From JAAFIM01 sp964467315 (GTDB taxonomy: Bacteria > Bacteroidota > Bacteroidia > Chitinophagales > Saprospiraceae): 41,939 nucleotides of DNA. This document shows positions 7,803-17,458 of the stretch, in pieces (position 1 is the first letter of the stretch; every line of letters starts with the position of its first letter). The stretch lies in NCBI GenBank assembly GCA_964467315.1, contig CAYXSA010000031.1:1-41939 (forward strand), written 5' to 3'. Under the pieces are notes generated by a model. It searched no databases and was not told the DNA's origin. It saw nothing but the letters and a program-made list of their open reading frames with translations. The position numbers and the translations under genes are program-made.

Positions 7803-10800
7803 ATGAACAAACTATGGAAACTGCTAATGCTCGTCTTGCTTTTGGCGACGGGCGCGCAAACTGCCAGCGCTCAGAAAGACGATTTTGATGACGGACGCAG
7901 GCAAGGTTATTGGTTTTTGGGCTTGAATACAGGCTCCGCATGGCAGCAAAGCGACGTGCGCGCTGGCATGGGCGCAGGCTGGGGGCTTTATTTGGGCGGT
8001 AACATTTTTTATCGCAAGACCAGCCCCATTTCACTCGATTTGCGCTTTAGATACTTGGGTACGCTCACGCAGGGGCAAAATCATTTTCGCAGCATCGTAG
8101 ATGGAAGCGACCTTTTGGGCGGCAATCACGACGGCGGATTTTTCGGCGGCGGTATCAGCCCGACGAAAAATTATACGACCTTAGGCGGCGGCGATGGTTA
8201 TGTTTTTCATAATAATCGCACTTCTTTCCACGACCTTTCGCTGGAATTGCGCCTGAATTTTGAGAACCTGCGCCGCAAGCATCGGATTTGGTTTTCTATC
8301 TATGGCGGTGCAGGCGTAGGTTTTTACCGCGCCAGACTCGACCAACTCGACGAGCGATTTAATAGCATCGACCCCGCATTATATAGCTACGAAGGCATCG
8401 ACACCAATGGCAGCCGCAGCAGCATACGCAGCGAAATCTATAATCTGCGCGATGGCGACTACGAAACTGAAGCCACAGACGGCTACCGCGCGGGCTTCAT
8501 GGCACACGCAGGCGTAGAACTCGGCTACTGGGTAACGCGCAACTTCGCCATCGGCGTAGGACATCGGGTAACTTGGACACTGAAGGACGATTTTGATGGA
8601 ACGTACTCAAATATCCGCCCCCGCAACGATATACACCATTACGCTAATCTGTTTCTGCACTTCGACTTAGTAAGCGGCAGAGCACGCGTAAACAACAACA
8701 CCAACGTCGATAATCGCGTCGATGTAAATACCGTCGTAGCCCCTCGCGTAACGTTCAGCTACCCGACCAACTGCCCTTTCACGACTACCAACGGTTTTGT
8801 GAACATTCGCCTCACAACGACCAATATCACGAGCAGCAGCCAAATTACCTTCACCGTCAACGGCACACGGGTAACAAACTTTAGCTTCAACTCCACGACA
8901 GGCATCATAGAGTCTACGGTATCACTCGCCACAGGCAATAACGTAATCGTCGTTAGCACCACCAACAGCGCAGGCACAGACCAAGTAAATTGCACGGTCG
9001 TATACAACCCGACTGTAAACCCGACGGTAAAAAATCCGCCTACAGTCAATATCTATCAGCCTTCAGCGCCTACGACCACCATACAGCAAAATACGACAAA
9101 CATACTCGCTACTATCACGAATATCACGAGCAGCAGCCAAGTTACCTTCTCGGTAAATGGCGTTCGTAACAACAACTTCAATTTTAGCGGCACAAACTTT
9201 AGCGCCAATAATGTCAATCTCGTAAATGGTAGCAACACGATAGTAGTTACAGCCACCAACCCCGACGGCACAGCCAGCGACAGCCGCACGATTATCGTTA
9301 GCAAACCCAGCAGCCCCGTAGTCGTACAAAATCCGCCTACAGTACAAATCACCAACCCCGCAGGCAATCCGCACACCGTAACCAGCGCTTTGACCAACAT
9401 CAGCGCCAATACGACCAATATCACGAGCAGCGGACAGGTTACCTTCACCGTCAACGGCACGATAAGCAGAAACTTCAGCTTTGCCAATAACCGCATCACA
9501 GCGAATAACATTAGCCTTGTACGCGGCAGCAATAGCATCGTTATCACCGTAACCAATGCCGATGGCTCCGCTACCGATAGCCGCACGATTATCTACAACG
9601 AACCGAGCGTAGTGGAGCAAAACCTGCCTACGGTTAATATCAGCACCAATTGCCCAGTTACGACCAGCAGCAACAACGCTACAGTGGTAGCGACTACGAC
9701 TAACGTAAGCAACCGTTCACAGGTTACCATCTTGCTCAATGGCGTTACGATAACCAATTTTAGTTTCAGCAACAACACCATCACAGTGAGCAATTTGCCC
9801 TTACAAGCGGGCAGCAATCATGTGCAATTTATTGTGAGAAGCCTCGACGAGAGAAGCAATGCCAGCGATGGTTGCCAAGTCATCTACAATGCACCCGCTG
9901 TAGTTCGCAATCCGCCTACCGTACGCATCACCAGCCCTACAGCCAATCCGTTTACGAGCAATTCCAATATCGGCGGCGTAAATGCTACGACGACCAATAT
10001 CAGCAATATCAACCAAATCCGCGTAACTGTAAACGGTCAGACTATCAACGCCTTCGGGTTTAATAATGGCTTCATTACGATTAGCAATATCGCCCTGCAA
10101 ACAGGCAGCAATACCGTAAATATCGTCGTAACCAACAACGACGGCACAGCCAGCGATAATACAACGCTTATCTACAATGCGCCCGTAGTCGTTCGCAACC
10201 CGCCCACCGTGCAAATCACCGCACCCGCAGGCAACCCCTTCAATACCAACACCGCCAGCGCTACCGTAGTCGCTACCACGACCAATATCAGCAATATCAA
10301 CCAAATCCGCGTAACCCTGAATGGACAGGTTATCAATGCTTTCGGTTTCCGCAACAACACCATAACCATTAGCAATGTCGCCCTGCAAGCAGGCAACAAC
10401 GCCGTAAATATCGTCGTAACCAACAACGACGGCACAGCCAGCGATAACACTACTATAGTATACAACGCCCCCGTAGTTGTTCGCAATCCGCCTACCGTGC
10501 AAATCACCGCACCCGCAGGCAACCCCTTCAATACCAACACTGCCAGTGCTACCGTAGTCGCCACCACGACCAATATCAGCAATATCAACCAAATCCGCGT
10601 AACCCTGAATGGACAGGNNNNNNNNNNNNNNNNNNNNNNNNNNNNNNNNNNNNNNNNNNNNNNNNNNNNNNNNNNNNNNNNNNNNNNNNNNNNNNNNNNN
10701 NNNNNNNNNNNNNNNNNACAACGCCGTAAATATCGTCGTAACCAACAACGACGGCACAGCCAGCGATAACACCACCATAGTATACACTGCCCCCGTAGTC

Positions 10801-13119
10801 GTTCGCAACCCGCCCACCGTGCAAATCACCGCACCCGCAGGCAACCCCTTCAATACCAACACTGCCAGCGCTACCGTAGTCGCCACCACGACCAATATCA
10901 GCAATATCAACCAAATTCGCGTAACCGCAAATGGGCGAATTATTAGCGCCTTCGGTTTTAGCGGCAATACGATAACGCTAAGCAACGTCAATCTGCAAGC
11001 AGGCAACAACGCCATAAATATCGTCGTAACCAACAATGACGGTACAGCCAGCGATAACACCAATATCGTTTATACCGCCCCCGTAGTCGTTCGCAATCCG
11101 CCCACCGTGCAAATCACCGACCCACGCGGCAACCCACACAACAGCCCCACCGAAACCATCAATATCGTAGCCGCTACGACCAACATCACAGCCGCCAACC
11201 AAATCAGCGTCCTATTCAACGGTCGCGCGGTAACGAACTTCGGTTTCAGAGGCAATAATGTTTCTTTGGGCGGCTTAGTCCTGCAACAAGGCGACAACAC
11301 CTTAGTAATCACCGTAACCAACCCCGACGGCACAGCCAACGACAGCCGCACCATCACTTACAAACCTGCGCCCGTCGTTCGCAATCCGCCTACCGTGCAA
11401 ATCACTGTACCCGCAGGCAACCCCTTCAACACCACTGTTAGCACCCAAAGCATCACGGCTACAACGACCAATATCAGCGCCGCTAACCAAATCAGCGTAA
11501 ATATCAACGGTCAACCTGTAACGAACTTTGCTTTCAGAGGCAATACGGTCAGCATCTCCAACGTAAATCTCAACGTCGGCAATAATACCGTTAGCATCAC
11601 CGCAACCAACCCCGACGGCACAGCCAGCGATAACACCGTCATCGCATACAGCCAACCCGCTCGCCCCACCCCACCCACCGTGCAAATCACCGCCCCACGC
11701 GGCAACCCGCACGCAGCACGCACCAATAGCGTAGACGTTACCGCGACAACGACCAATATCACTGCCGCCAGCCAAATCAACTTCACACTCAACGGCACAC
11801 CCGTTACCAATTTCAGCTTCCGCAACAACACCATCACCGCGACAGGCTTAGAAATTCAGCAAGGCAATAGCAGCATCGTTATCACCGTAACCAACAGCGA
11901 CGGCAGCGCCAGCGATAACCAAGATATTACCTTTAGCGAGCGCGCCACCGTAACGCCTCCACAAGTAAATATCACCACGCCCGCTTCTTCGCCCGCCAAT
12001 GTCGGCACCCCGACGACTACCATCAACGCCACTATCCTGCACGTCTCCGACGCATCAGGCGTAACCTTCCGCGTCAATGGACAAGCAAGCAGCAACTTCC
12101 AACTACTCGGCACTGCCTTCACGGCTAATAACGTCCGCCTCAATAAAGGCAGCAATACCATCGAAGTCGTAGGCACCAACGCCGCAGGCACCGCCAGCGA
12201 TAACGCCGTTATCGTTTTCGCGCCCCTCTCGCCCCCGCCCACAGTACAAATTACCAACCCCGCCGCCAATCCGCACACCAGCAGCAGCGATAGAATTACC
12301 ATCAACGCTACTATCCAAAACGTTAGCAGCGCCAACGAGGTAACCTTTACCGTAAATGGCACGCGCATAACCAATTTCAGCCTGCGGGGCACCAATTTCA
12401 ACGCGCCCAATGTCGCCCTCAACGCGGGCAGCAACAGCGTTAGCATCGTCGCTACCACTACGGAAGGCACTGCCAATGATAGCCGCACCATACAGTATGC
12501 ACCGCCCGCACCCACCACTCCAGAGCCCATCATATCCAATATGAACGCTTTGCAGCAGCAAGTACGCGGCGCAGTAAATACTTACGTTATCGCCTCTATC
12601 CAGCATGCCACCAGCGCCAGCCAAATCGTTTTCACCGCCAACGGACAGCGCATTACTAACTTCTCGTTTAGCGGCGGCTCCTTCCGCGCCGATAATGTGC
12701 CCGTGCAAAATGGCACAAATACCTACACTATCGTCGTAACCAACGCAGGCGGCACGGCTACCATGTCCGCTACGCTCAATTACAACGGCGGCAGCACAGG
12801 CGGCGGTACAGGCGGCGGCGGCAATCGCACCGTAGAGCCCAACAACAATACCAACCCCAACAACACGGGCGGACGCACCGTTACCCCAACCGATAAGGGC
12901 ACGACGACCAACCCCGACAAGGGCACAAAGCCAAATAATACCACCGTTACCCCCAATAACAAGGGCACAACAAAGCCAAACAACACGACGACCAACCCCG
13001 ATAAGGGCACGACAACCAACCCCGATAACAAGGGTGGTAAAATGGGCGGCGATAAAAAACCTGCCCCCGCGCCTACGCCTGAAAATAAAGGTGGCAAAAT
13101 GGGCGGCGGAACTAAATAA
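7803..13119 (+). CDS. Giant outer-membrane protein: beta-barrel plus at least 14 Ig-like repeats
   Basis: The ATG at 7803 opens a signal peptide (MNKLWK..., cleavage after ~ASA at 23). Residues ~24-292 alternate hydrophobic and polar residues with many Gly and aromatic residues, ending in a HYANLFLHFDLV strand; this looks like an outer-membrane beta-barrel. At least 14 domains of about 96 residues follow, each starting near PPTVQIT and containing FTVNG..., F-F/L, G-N-N and TN-DGTASD. They resemble bacterial Ig-like/glucodextranase-B domains. A Gly/Asn/Thr/Lys-rich tail (12780-13119) contains repeated NPDKGT and NKGGKMGG. Domains 5-8 are nearly identical at DNA level (period 288 bp), which explains the scaffold gap at 10618-10717. 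With 100 Ns the frame shifts, but a real gap of 66 bp (or 66+288n) restores one frame, giving about 1760 residues or more. No C-terminal type IX sorting domain was recognised. An adhesive or structural role is inferred only. Confidence 0.85.
10618..10717. other. Scaffold gap inside the Ig-like repeat region
   Basis: Exactly 100 Ns lie within repeat domain 7. The repeat start (CGCAAnCCGCC) occurs at 10194, 10482 and 10804; the first interval is 288 and the second is 322. One intact unit would therefore need 66 real bases instead of 100. Further whole units of 288 bp may be missing. Confidence 0.95.
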
Positions 13120-13153
13120 ACCCGCCCTGCGCACATAATGCACTACGAAAATT

Positions 13154-13195
13154 GCCCCGATACCCGTTTTTAGCGGTGTGTCGGGGCTGTTTTTT
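13154..13195 (+). terminator. Intrinsic terminator after the giant protein gene
   Basis: GCCCCGA (13154-13160) pairs with TCGGGGC (13181-13187), with an inner CCG/CGG pairing, followed by TGTTTTTT. The T-run is shared with the start of the adjacent mosaic element. Confidence 0.8.
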
Positions 13196-13337
13196 GGGGC
13201 GTGCCCGCGCCGCAAAAAGGCGGCGCGGTCGGGCTATTCGGGGCGTACCACCATCGCCCAAATGGGCGAATGTTGATTCGCCCCTACTATCCCTCACGCA
13301 GTTGCCCACGCGCCAAGGGGCGCGGGGCGCTGGCGCT
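13190..13337 (+). repeat. Mosaic palindromic element
   Basis: T6-GGGGCGTGCCC, stem GCCC-GCGCCGC / GCGGCGC-GGTC-GGGC, TATTCG, the branched GGGGCGTACCACC...CGCCCC hairpin, CTACTATCCCTCACGC and a short GC hairpin. It lies between two convergent genes. Confidence 0.92.
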
Positions 13338-13382
13338 CTCCTTCATTTTTTCATCTCCACCAAAGAAATAGAGCCGCACAAC

Positions 13383-13422
13383 TCGTAACTCGCTGCGCGG
13401 AGGGCTTCGCCGTTCGTCATTC
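13383..13422. repeat. Degenerate heptamer remnants at a gene 3' end
   Basis: ACTCGTAACTCG and TTCGTCATTCGG are heptamer-family words (complements of GAGTTAC and GAATGAC) separated by GC-rich sequence. On the minus strand the unit GAATGAC supplies the TGA stop of the PhoX-like gene (13417-13419). Confidence 0.55.
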
Positions 13423-14850
13423 GGTTTTTCGGCTTTTCCAATCGCCTGTGATGGCGAGGGTCAAACCAACATCTTGCACATTGACGAAGAGGGTTTTGCC
13501 TGAAGGCGAGAAACAAACGCCCGCCAATTCGCTGCCTTTGCCGATGTTTTCACCGATGCGGTAAAACTGCCCATCCTGCGTGATGCCCATAATGCGCGCC
13601 TGCGAGCGGCTATCTTCCACAAAAACTATATCGCCCCAAGGGGCAATGGTTAGATTATCGCAGTAGCGCAGTTGCTTCGGGTTCGTAGACTCGGCGAAAA
13701 GCGTGAGGCGCGGGCGATAGGCGTTGTTGGTTTCTTTGGCTGTACCTTCATAGGGGCTGGGGCTGTAGCGGAATATCTGCCCTATTTGCTGTTTGCCGCC
13801 ACTGGTGCAGGCTATGTAGATATGTTTGCCGTCGCACCAAGCGCCCTCGCCGCGTGCGAAAACAGCCGCGCCCATTTTGTAGCCGCGTATGCGCAAATCG
13901 TCGTGCTGCCCGTCTACGTCTTTTAGGTCAATCCAGCGCACGGCGTATGGTACACGCGGGCGTATGCTATTGGTTTCCCAGTTGCGGGTATCCATTTTGC
14001 TTTTATAGACGAAGGCGAGCGCCTGCAATTTGCCGCCTTTGGCGAGCTGCCCCCGTACTTTGGGTATGTAGCGATAAAATAAGGCATCGTTGCGGTCTTC
14101 TGTGAGGTAGATGATGCCGCTTTTGGGGTCTACGACGGCTGCCTCATGGTTGAATCTGCCCATACCTTTGAGGGCTACAGGCGGGGTGAGCGTTGCCGTT
14201 TCGGTAGGATTCACCTCGAAAACGTAGCCATGCCGCTGTTCGTTTTTGTCGTCCTTCCATTTTATATCCTCCTCGCAGGTGAGCCAAGTGCCCCAAGGGG
14301 TCGTACCGCCTGCGCAGTTGCGCGAAGTGCCTGCAAGGCTTAGGAATTGTCGTTCCAGCTTTTGGTTTTTTTCGTTGTATACGAGGGTGCTCGTACCGCC
14401 CAAATGTGGCTGCTTGCCGTAGCCGTAGTCGTAAAACTTGGCTTTGGCGACCTTGCGCAGTAGGGCATTATCAGTGCCGAAAGCGCCCATATCGACTTGA
14501 TGCGCGGAGTTTTCGTGATTGCAGACGAGTAGGAGTTTATCGGGGGAGGAGGGGCAAGGGAAGGCAGCCATACCGTCGGGGCGACCAGGGCGCAGTAGCC
14601 CGTCCGCCATTTTATCGCCTGTGCGGGCGATGATTTTGTATTTGAAGCCTTTGGGCAGATTAAAAAGGGCTGCTTTATCGGCTATTAAATCGCCGTAGCC
14701 TTCAGCCCATACGGGGGGCGGCGGCAGGGGCGGCGCGGGCGCATCAAAATCGAGGTGTTCGCTCGCGCTTAGGCGCTCGATGCCAGAGAGGGCAAGAAAG
14801 CTGGAGCCGAGCCAATGCAAAAAACTGCGGCGGGAGATAGGAGAATCCAT
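13417..14850 (-). CDS. Tat-exported PhoX/DUF839-family protein
   Basis: A 477-residue protein with a twin-arginine signal (SRRSFLHWLG, residues 6-15). It has the hallmark segments of the DUF839/PhoX family: CNHENS (~110-115) and the NCAGGTTPWGTWLTCEED block (~178-195), then a six-bladed-propeller-like series of strand repeats. PhoX enzymes are calcium/iron phosphatases acting outside the cytoplasm. This protein is shorter than classical PhoX, so phosphatase activity is plausible but not certain. The start is ATG 14848-14850. It is preceded by a mosaic element, and its stop codon lies in a GAATGAC heptamer. Together with the metallophosphatase at 1555-2511 it is the second Tat-exported phosphatase-type protein in the window. 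Confidence 0.85.
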   Translation of the reverse strand: MDSPISRRSFLHWLGSSFLALSGIERLSASEHLDFDAPAPPLPPPPVWAEGYGDLIADKAALFNLPKGFKYKIIARTGDKMADGLLRPGRPDGMAAFPCPSSPDKLLLVCNHENSAHQVDMGAFGTDNALLRKVAKAKFYDYGYGKQPHLGGTSTLVYNEKNQKLERQFLSLAGTSRNCAGGTTPWGTWLTCEEDIKWKDDKNEQRHGYVFEVNPTETATLTPPVALKGMGRFNHEAAVVDPKSGIIYLTEDRNDALFYRYIPKVRGQLAKGGKLQALAFVYKSKMDTRNWETNSIRPRVPYAVRWIDLKDVDGQHDDLRIRGYKMGAAVFARGEGAWCDGKHIYIACTSGGKQQIGQIFRYSPSPYEGTAKETNNAYRPRLTLFAESTNPKQLRYCDNLTIAPWGDIVFVEDSRSQARIMGITQDGQFYRIGENIGKGSELAGVCFSPSGKTLFVNVQDVGLTLAITGDWKSRKTE

Positions 14851-14869
14851 TTTTTGAGAAAAAAATTAA

Positions 14870-15056
14870 AGGCGCGAAGCGCCGCAGCGTGAGGGATAGC
14901 AGTGGAAGCGCGTGTAGGGGCAGCTCTGCCCACAAGTGCGTAAGCACGCCGTGGGGCTGCCCCTACACGCGCTGCAACGGATAGCCCGACCGCCGCTCTG
15001 TAGGGACAAGGCATACCTTGTCCCTACAGAGCGGCGGGCACGCCCAAATAAAAAAA
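14870..15056 (-). repeat. Mosaic palindromic element with nested modules
   Basis: GGCGC-GAA-GCGCC, then GCGTGAGGGATAG, then an outer stem GTAGGGGCAGC / GCTGCCCCTAC (14914-14965) holding a 25-bp module at 14930-14954. This is followed by GGATAGCCCGACC and a stem whose loop is the palindrome with half-site TAGGGACAAGG (15001-15027). It ends with GGGCACGCCCAAA. The 25-bp module recurs, inverted, at 36080-36104 inside a different outer stem. Confidence 0.93.
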
Positions 15057-15073
15057 GCTATAAAGAACGGGGG

Positions 15074-15907
15074 TTACTCGATGAGCGAGATTTCTGCGGC
15101 TTGGAGCACGTCGAAGCGATTATTGTTGCCTTTGTAATGTATGAAGCCGACGAGCTGGCAATTTTCGGGGACTTGGTTGGCGGGCAGGGTGTGCGTGTAA
15201 GTGCGCGTGACGGGTGCGAGCGTAGCAGAAGCGCCGCCGTTGTGAATAGGCGCGCCGTTGGAGGGCGTGAAGCAGTGGCGCAAGATGTGTTTGTGTATGT
15301 AATCGTTGTCGATGCCGCCCGCATCGAGTTGAGCAGAGCGCACGCCGTCTTCGAGCAAATAGAGCGTGATGCCGAGCGGCTGGTCGAAAACCGTGCTTGC
15401 ATCGAGGCTGGAGGCGCTGATGGTGGCGGAAATTTGGCGGCTGGCGGTATCGTATTGTGCCGAGAGGGTAAGGGCGACTTCGGGGGCGCGGCAGAGTTCG
15501 CTGGCGATATAGCCCGCCCAACTTGCCAAACTTAAGGGGCGTTGGGTTTCTTGTGGGAAGAGTTTGCGGTTGACGCTGGCAGCGGGATAGGCGGTAACGG
15601 GACCTAAAAGCGCATCAATGTCGTTGCCCGCCGTAGTGGTAAAATCTTCGACGCTTTCGGGATAGGGCACAGAGAAGAAACCCGCATGAATGCTGACGGC
15701 TATGAGTTTTGCGCCTGTGTACTGCTCCAAAAGCTGTTCGATTTTGGCAGAGCCAGCGGGGCAGTTGACACAGCGCACGCCCGTAAATTCTTCGACCAAA
15801 ACGACCCGCGCCGTCTGACAATCGCCGATTTGGGGCGGTATTTCTTCGCAGGCGCTGTGTAAGAGGGCGGAAGCTAAAAACAGCGAAAAAAAGGAGACGA
15901 AACGCAT
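15074..15907 (-). CDS. Omp28-related outer-membrane lipoprotein with thioredoxin-like fold
   Basis: A 277-residue protein with a signal peptide and lipobox (LLHSAC, Cys20). EEFTGVRCVNCPAG (39-52) is the Omp28-family signature and resembles a thioredoxin active-site region with Cys46-x-x-Cys49. AVSIHAGFF and AYPAASVNR follow, as expected in this family. The C-terminal half is beta-rich. Omp28 proteins are surface or periplasmic lipoproteins of Bacteroidota with no firm biochemical role; the CxxC pair allows a redox role but does not prove one. It stands alone, with 381 bp of AT-rich DNA upstream and a mosaic element downstream. Confidence 0.85.
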   Translation of the reverse strand: MRFVSFFSLFLASALLHSACEEIPPQIGDCQTARVVLVEEFTGVRCVNCPAGSAKIEQLLEQYTGAKLIAVSIHAGFFSVPYPESVEDFTTTAGNDIDALLGPVTAYPAASVNRKLFPQETQRPLSLASWAGYIASELCRAPEVALTLSAQYDTASRQISATISASSLDASTVFDQPLGITLYLLEDGVRSAQLDAGGIDNDYIHKHILRHCFTPSNGAPIHNGGASATLAPVTRTYTHTLPANQVPENCQLVGFIHYKGNNNRFDVLQAAEISLIE

Positions 15908-16288
15908 GAGTGGAAACTGATTTTGCGCAGTGTGTAAATTTAATGTAAATTCCGTAAAGTGCTAAAAATTAACTAAAAAACGGTATTTTATTTCGTTTTT
16001 TGTGTTTTTTGCTGATTTTATTCTGAAAAATAGATTTTATGGCGCTATTTTTATTGTCGAAAAAGGAGAAGGGGCAAGAAAATTAGGCGCTCTTTTTCGG
16101 CTGTTTGTCGATAAAATGTAAAGTCTGCGCCGTTGGTCGGCTTTGTGCGGGCGTTGGTCGAAACAGTTTGGAGGGGGGCTATTTTGCGGCGTATCTTTGT
16201 CATGTGAAAAGCGAAGAATTGCTGTAAAGCATCGCTACACACCATCCACACGATTGCACAAAATACGACAATACAACGCATTTAAGCC
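15908..16288 (+). promoter_or_regulatory. AT-rich divergent intergenic region with promoter for the WG-repeat gene
   Basis: This is one of the few long intergenic regions without a mosaic element. TTTG (16167-16170), 21 bases and TATCTTTG (16192-16199) form a good Bacteroidota promoter directed right, giving a leader of about 85 bases. A TAAATTTA near 15937 on the minus strand is a weaker candidate for the Omp28-like gene. No gene was seen. Confidence 0.7.
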
Positions 16289-16912
16289 ATGAAAACAGTT
16301 AAATTTTTCTTCTCTATTCTTGCTGTAGCTTTCTCTTTTCAATTTGCTACTGCCCAAACTGCTGATATTACGACTACTGTAGATAAGGCAGACCTTGCCC
16401 TCATTATGCTGACGGACGGCAGCGAGAAGCCTGCACAATTTGCCCAAAGCGGCGCTAAAGTGGTATCGGTATACCAAGAAGGTATGGCGATAACGAGATT
16501 GGGCGAGCGCTACGGCTTTGTCAATCGTCAGGGCAACGAGATCGTAAGTCCTCGTTTTGAGGAGGTTCGTTTTTTTGAGAATGGCTACGCTGCTGTAAGA
16601 CAGGCGGGTATGTGGACATTCATCAACAAACAAGGCAAAAAGCTCACGACTGCCCGCTACGACTGGGTTGGCAACTTCTGCGAAAGCGGTACGGCTGCCG
16701 TCAAATTCGAAGGCAAATGGGGCTTTATCAATGAGCAGGGCATTGAGATTACGCCCATAAAATACGAGCAAATCCGCCAATTTGGCGCAGATGGTCGCGC
16801 TTTAGTAAAATTCAATGGCAAATGGTTATTCGTCGATATCTACGGCAAGGAAACTCCCGTAAGCGACAGCGCACAAGCGGCAGCATTGGAAGCTCGCCCT
16901 GCGCACCTGTAG
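16289..16912 (+). CDS. Secreted WG-repeat protein
   Basis: A 207-residue protein with a signal peptide (cleavage near FATA/Q, residue ~22). It then has at least three WG-type repeats: YGFVNRQGNEIVSPRFEEV (~71-89), MWTFINKQGKKLTTARYDWV (~98-117) and KWGFINEQGIEITPIKYEQI (~131-150), with a fourth weaker KWLFVDIYGKE. WG repeats are beta-rich modules of unknown activity, common in secreted Bacteroidota proteins. The TAG stop falls in the first copy of a 52-bp direct repeat, so the C-terminal residues may differ from the ancestral sequence. It is probably monocistronic. Confidence 0.85.
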   Translation: MKTVKFFFSILAVAFSFQFATAQTADITTTVDKADLALIMLTDGSEKPAQFAQSGAKVVSVYQEGMAITRLGERYGFVNRQGNEIVSPRFEEVRFFENGYAAVRQAGMWTFINKQGKKLTTARYDWVGNFCESGTAAVKFEGKWGFINEQGIEITPIKYEQIRQFGADGRALVKFNGKWLFVDIYGKETPVSDSAQAAALEARPAHL

Positions 16913-17071
16913 TAGCACCTGATGTTTAGGTACTGGGCGGCTGTCGCCGCGCTGGTACAATGCCGCCTTGCGGCGGCAGTGGTAGCAAGTACATAAAAAA
17001 TTGTGTAAATAGCTGCCGACTGTAGTAGCACCTGATGTTTAGGTACTGGGCGGCTGTCGCCGCGCTGGTAC
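16907..17071. repeat. Pair of identical 52-bp direct repeats
   Basis: Two identical 52-bp copies at 16907-16958 and 17020-17071, 113 bp apart. Each begins CTGTAGTAGCACCTGATG and ends GTCGCCGCGCTGGTAC, and contains a GGCGGC/GTCGCC hairpin. The spacer holds a GCCGCC-TTG-CGGCGGC hairpin. The first copy overlaps the WG-repeat gene stop codon. No gene lies in 16913-17458 other than the elements listed here. Confidence 0.9.
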
Positions 17072-17160
17072 TGGACATTTGAGCTGCTTTCTTGTTTTTC
17101 CACACGGTAACGATTCAATTATCAGATATAAAAGACGAAGCCTCTAAAACATATAAAAGC

Positions 17161-17200
17161 GCCTCGCTGCCTTCTTTTGGGTGGTGAGGTGTTTTTTTTT
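17161..17200 (+). terminator. Terminator-like hairpin with T9
   Basis: CCTCGCTGCC (17162-17171) pairs, with some wobbles, with GGGTGGTGAGG (17179-17189), followed by TGTTTTTTTTT. It lies 250 bp past the WG-repeat gene and just before a mosaic element. Confidence 0.5.
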
Positions 17201-17204
17201 GCGG

Positions 17205-17378
17205 TGTAGGGGCGAATAAATATTCGCCCACGCGCCGCGCCCTTTGCGCGGCGTGTGCCGTATTTTGCGTGAGGGATAGTAGAGCCGTAGTATGCTACGG
17301 CTCGGATAGCCCGACCCTGCGACCTTTCACGCCTGCGCTTTGCGCGGGCGGGGGAGCAGGGGCACGCCCAAAAAAAAA
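17205..17378 (-). repeat. Mosaic palindromic element
   Basis: GGGGCGAATAAATATTCGCC, then GCGCCGCGC/GCGCGGCG, GCGTGAGGGATAGTAG, the GAGCCGTAG palindrome (17282-17303), GGATAGCCCGACCCTGC, a CTGC-type stem, and GGGGCACGCCC-A9. It abuts the promoter of the next operon. Confidence 0.92.
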
Positions 17379-17402
17379 GCGCCTAAAACCCAAAAAAAAG
17401 TG

Positions 17403-17410
17403 TATATTTG
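17403..17410 (+). promoter_or_regulatory. Promoter -7 box TATATTTG for the lipoprotein-ruvB operon
   Basis: TATATTTG matches TAnnTTTG and lies 49 bases before the ATG at 17459. Its -33 region falls in the oligo-A end of the mosaic element. This box also argues against an ATG at 17408 being the start. Confidence 0.55.
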
Positions 17411-17458
17411 GGGCTTGAATTTGGTCTTGAATTGTTCATAAAAACGATGCGTAGCGAT

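Noticed and set aside
10609..10770. Apparent frameshift in the giant gene
   Set aside because: The frame change is produced by the arbitrary 100-N gap; a gap of 66 bases restores one frame, so it is not a pseudogene.
9801..11063. Long minus-strand reading frames opposite the Ig-like repeats (also 9056-9586, 11856-12539, 12103-13215)
   Set aside because: They are antisense shadows of a repetitive Thr/Asn/Val-rich gene. They have no signal, no family features and repeat with the same 288-bp period.
11856..12100. tRNA or other RNA gene candidates
   Set aside because: I looked for cloverleaf-like patterns and CCA ends in the gene-free regions and saw none I could support; GC hairpins there belong to the repeat elements.
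16051..16281. Small minus-strand reading frame in the AT-rich intergenic region
   Set aside because: It runs through the promoter of the WG-repeat gene, has no recognisable features and no plausible start context.
17408..17458. Earlier start for the small lipoprotein
   Set aside because: ATG 17408 lies within the TATATTTG promoter box and would bury the signal peptide behind 17 residues.
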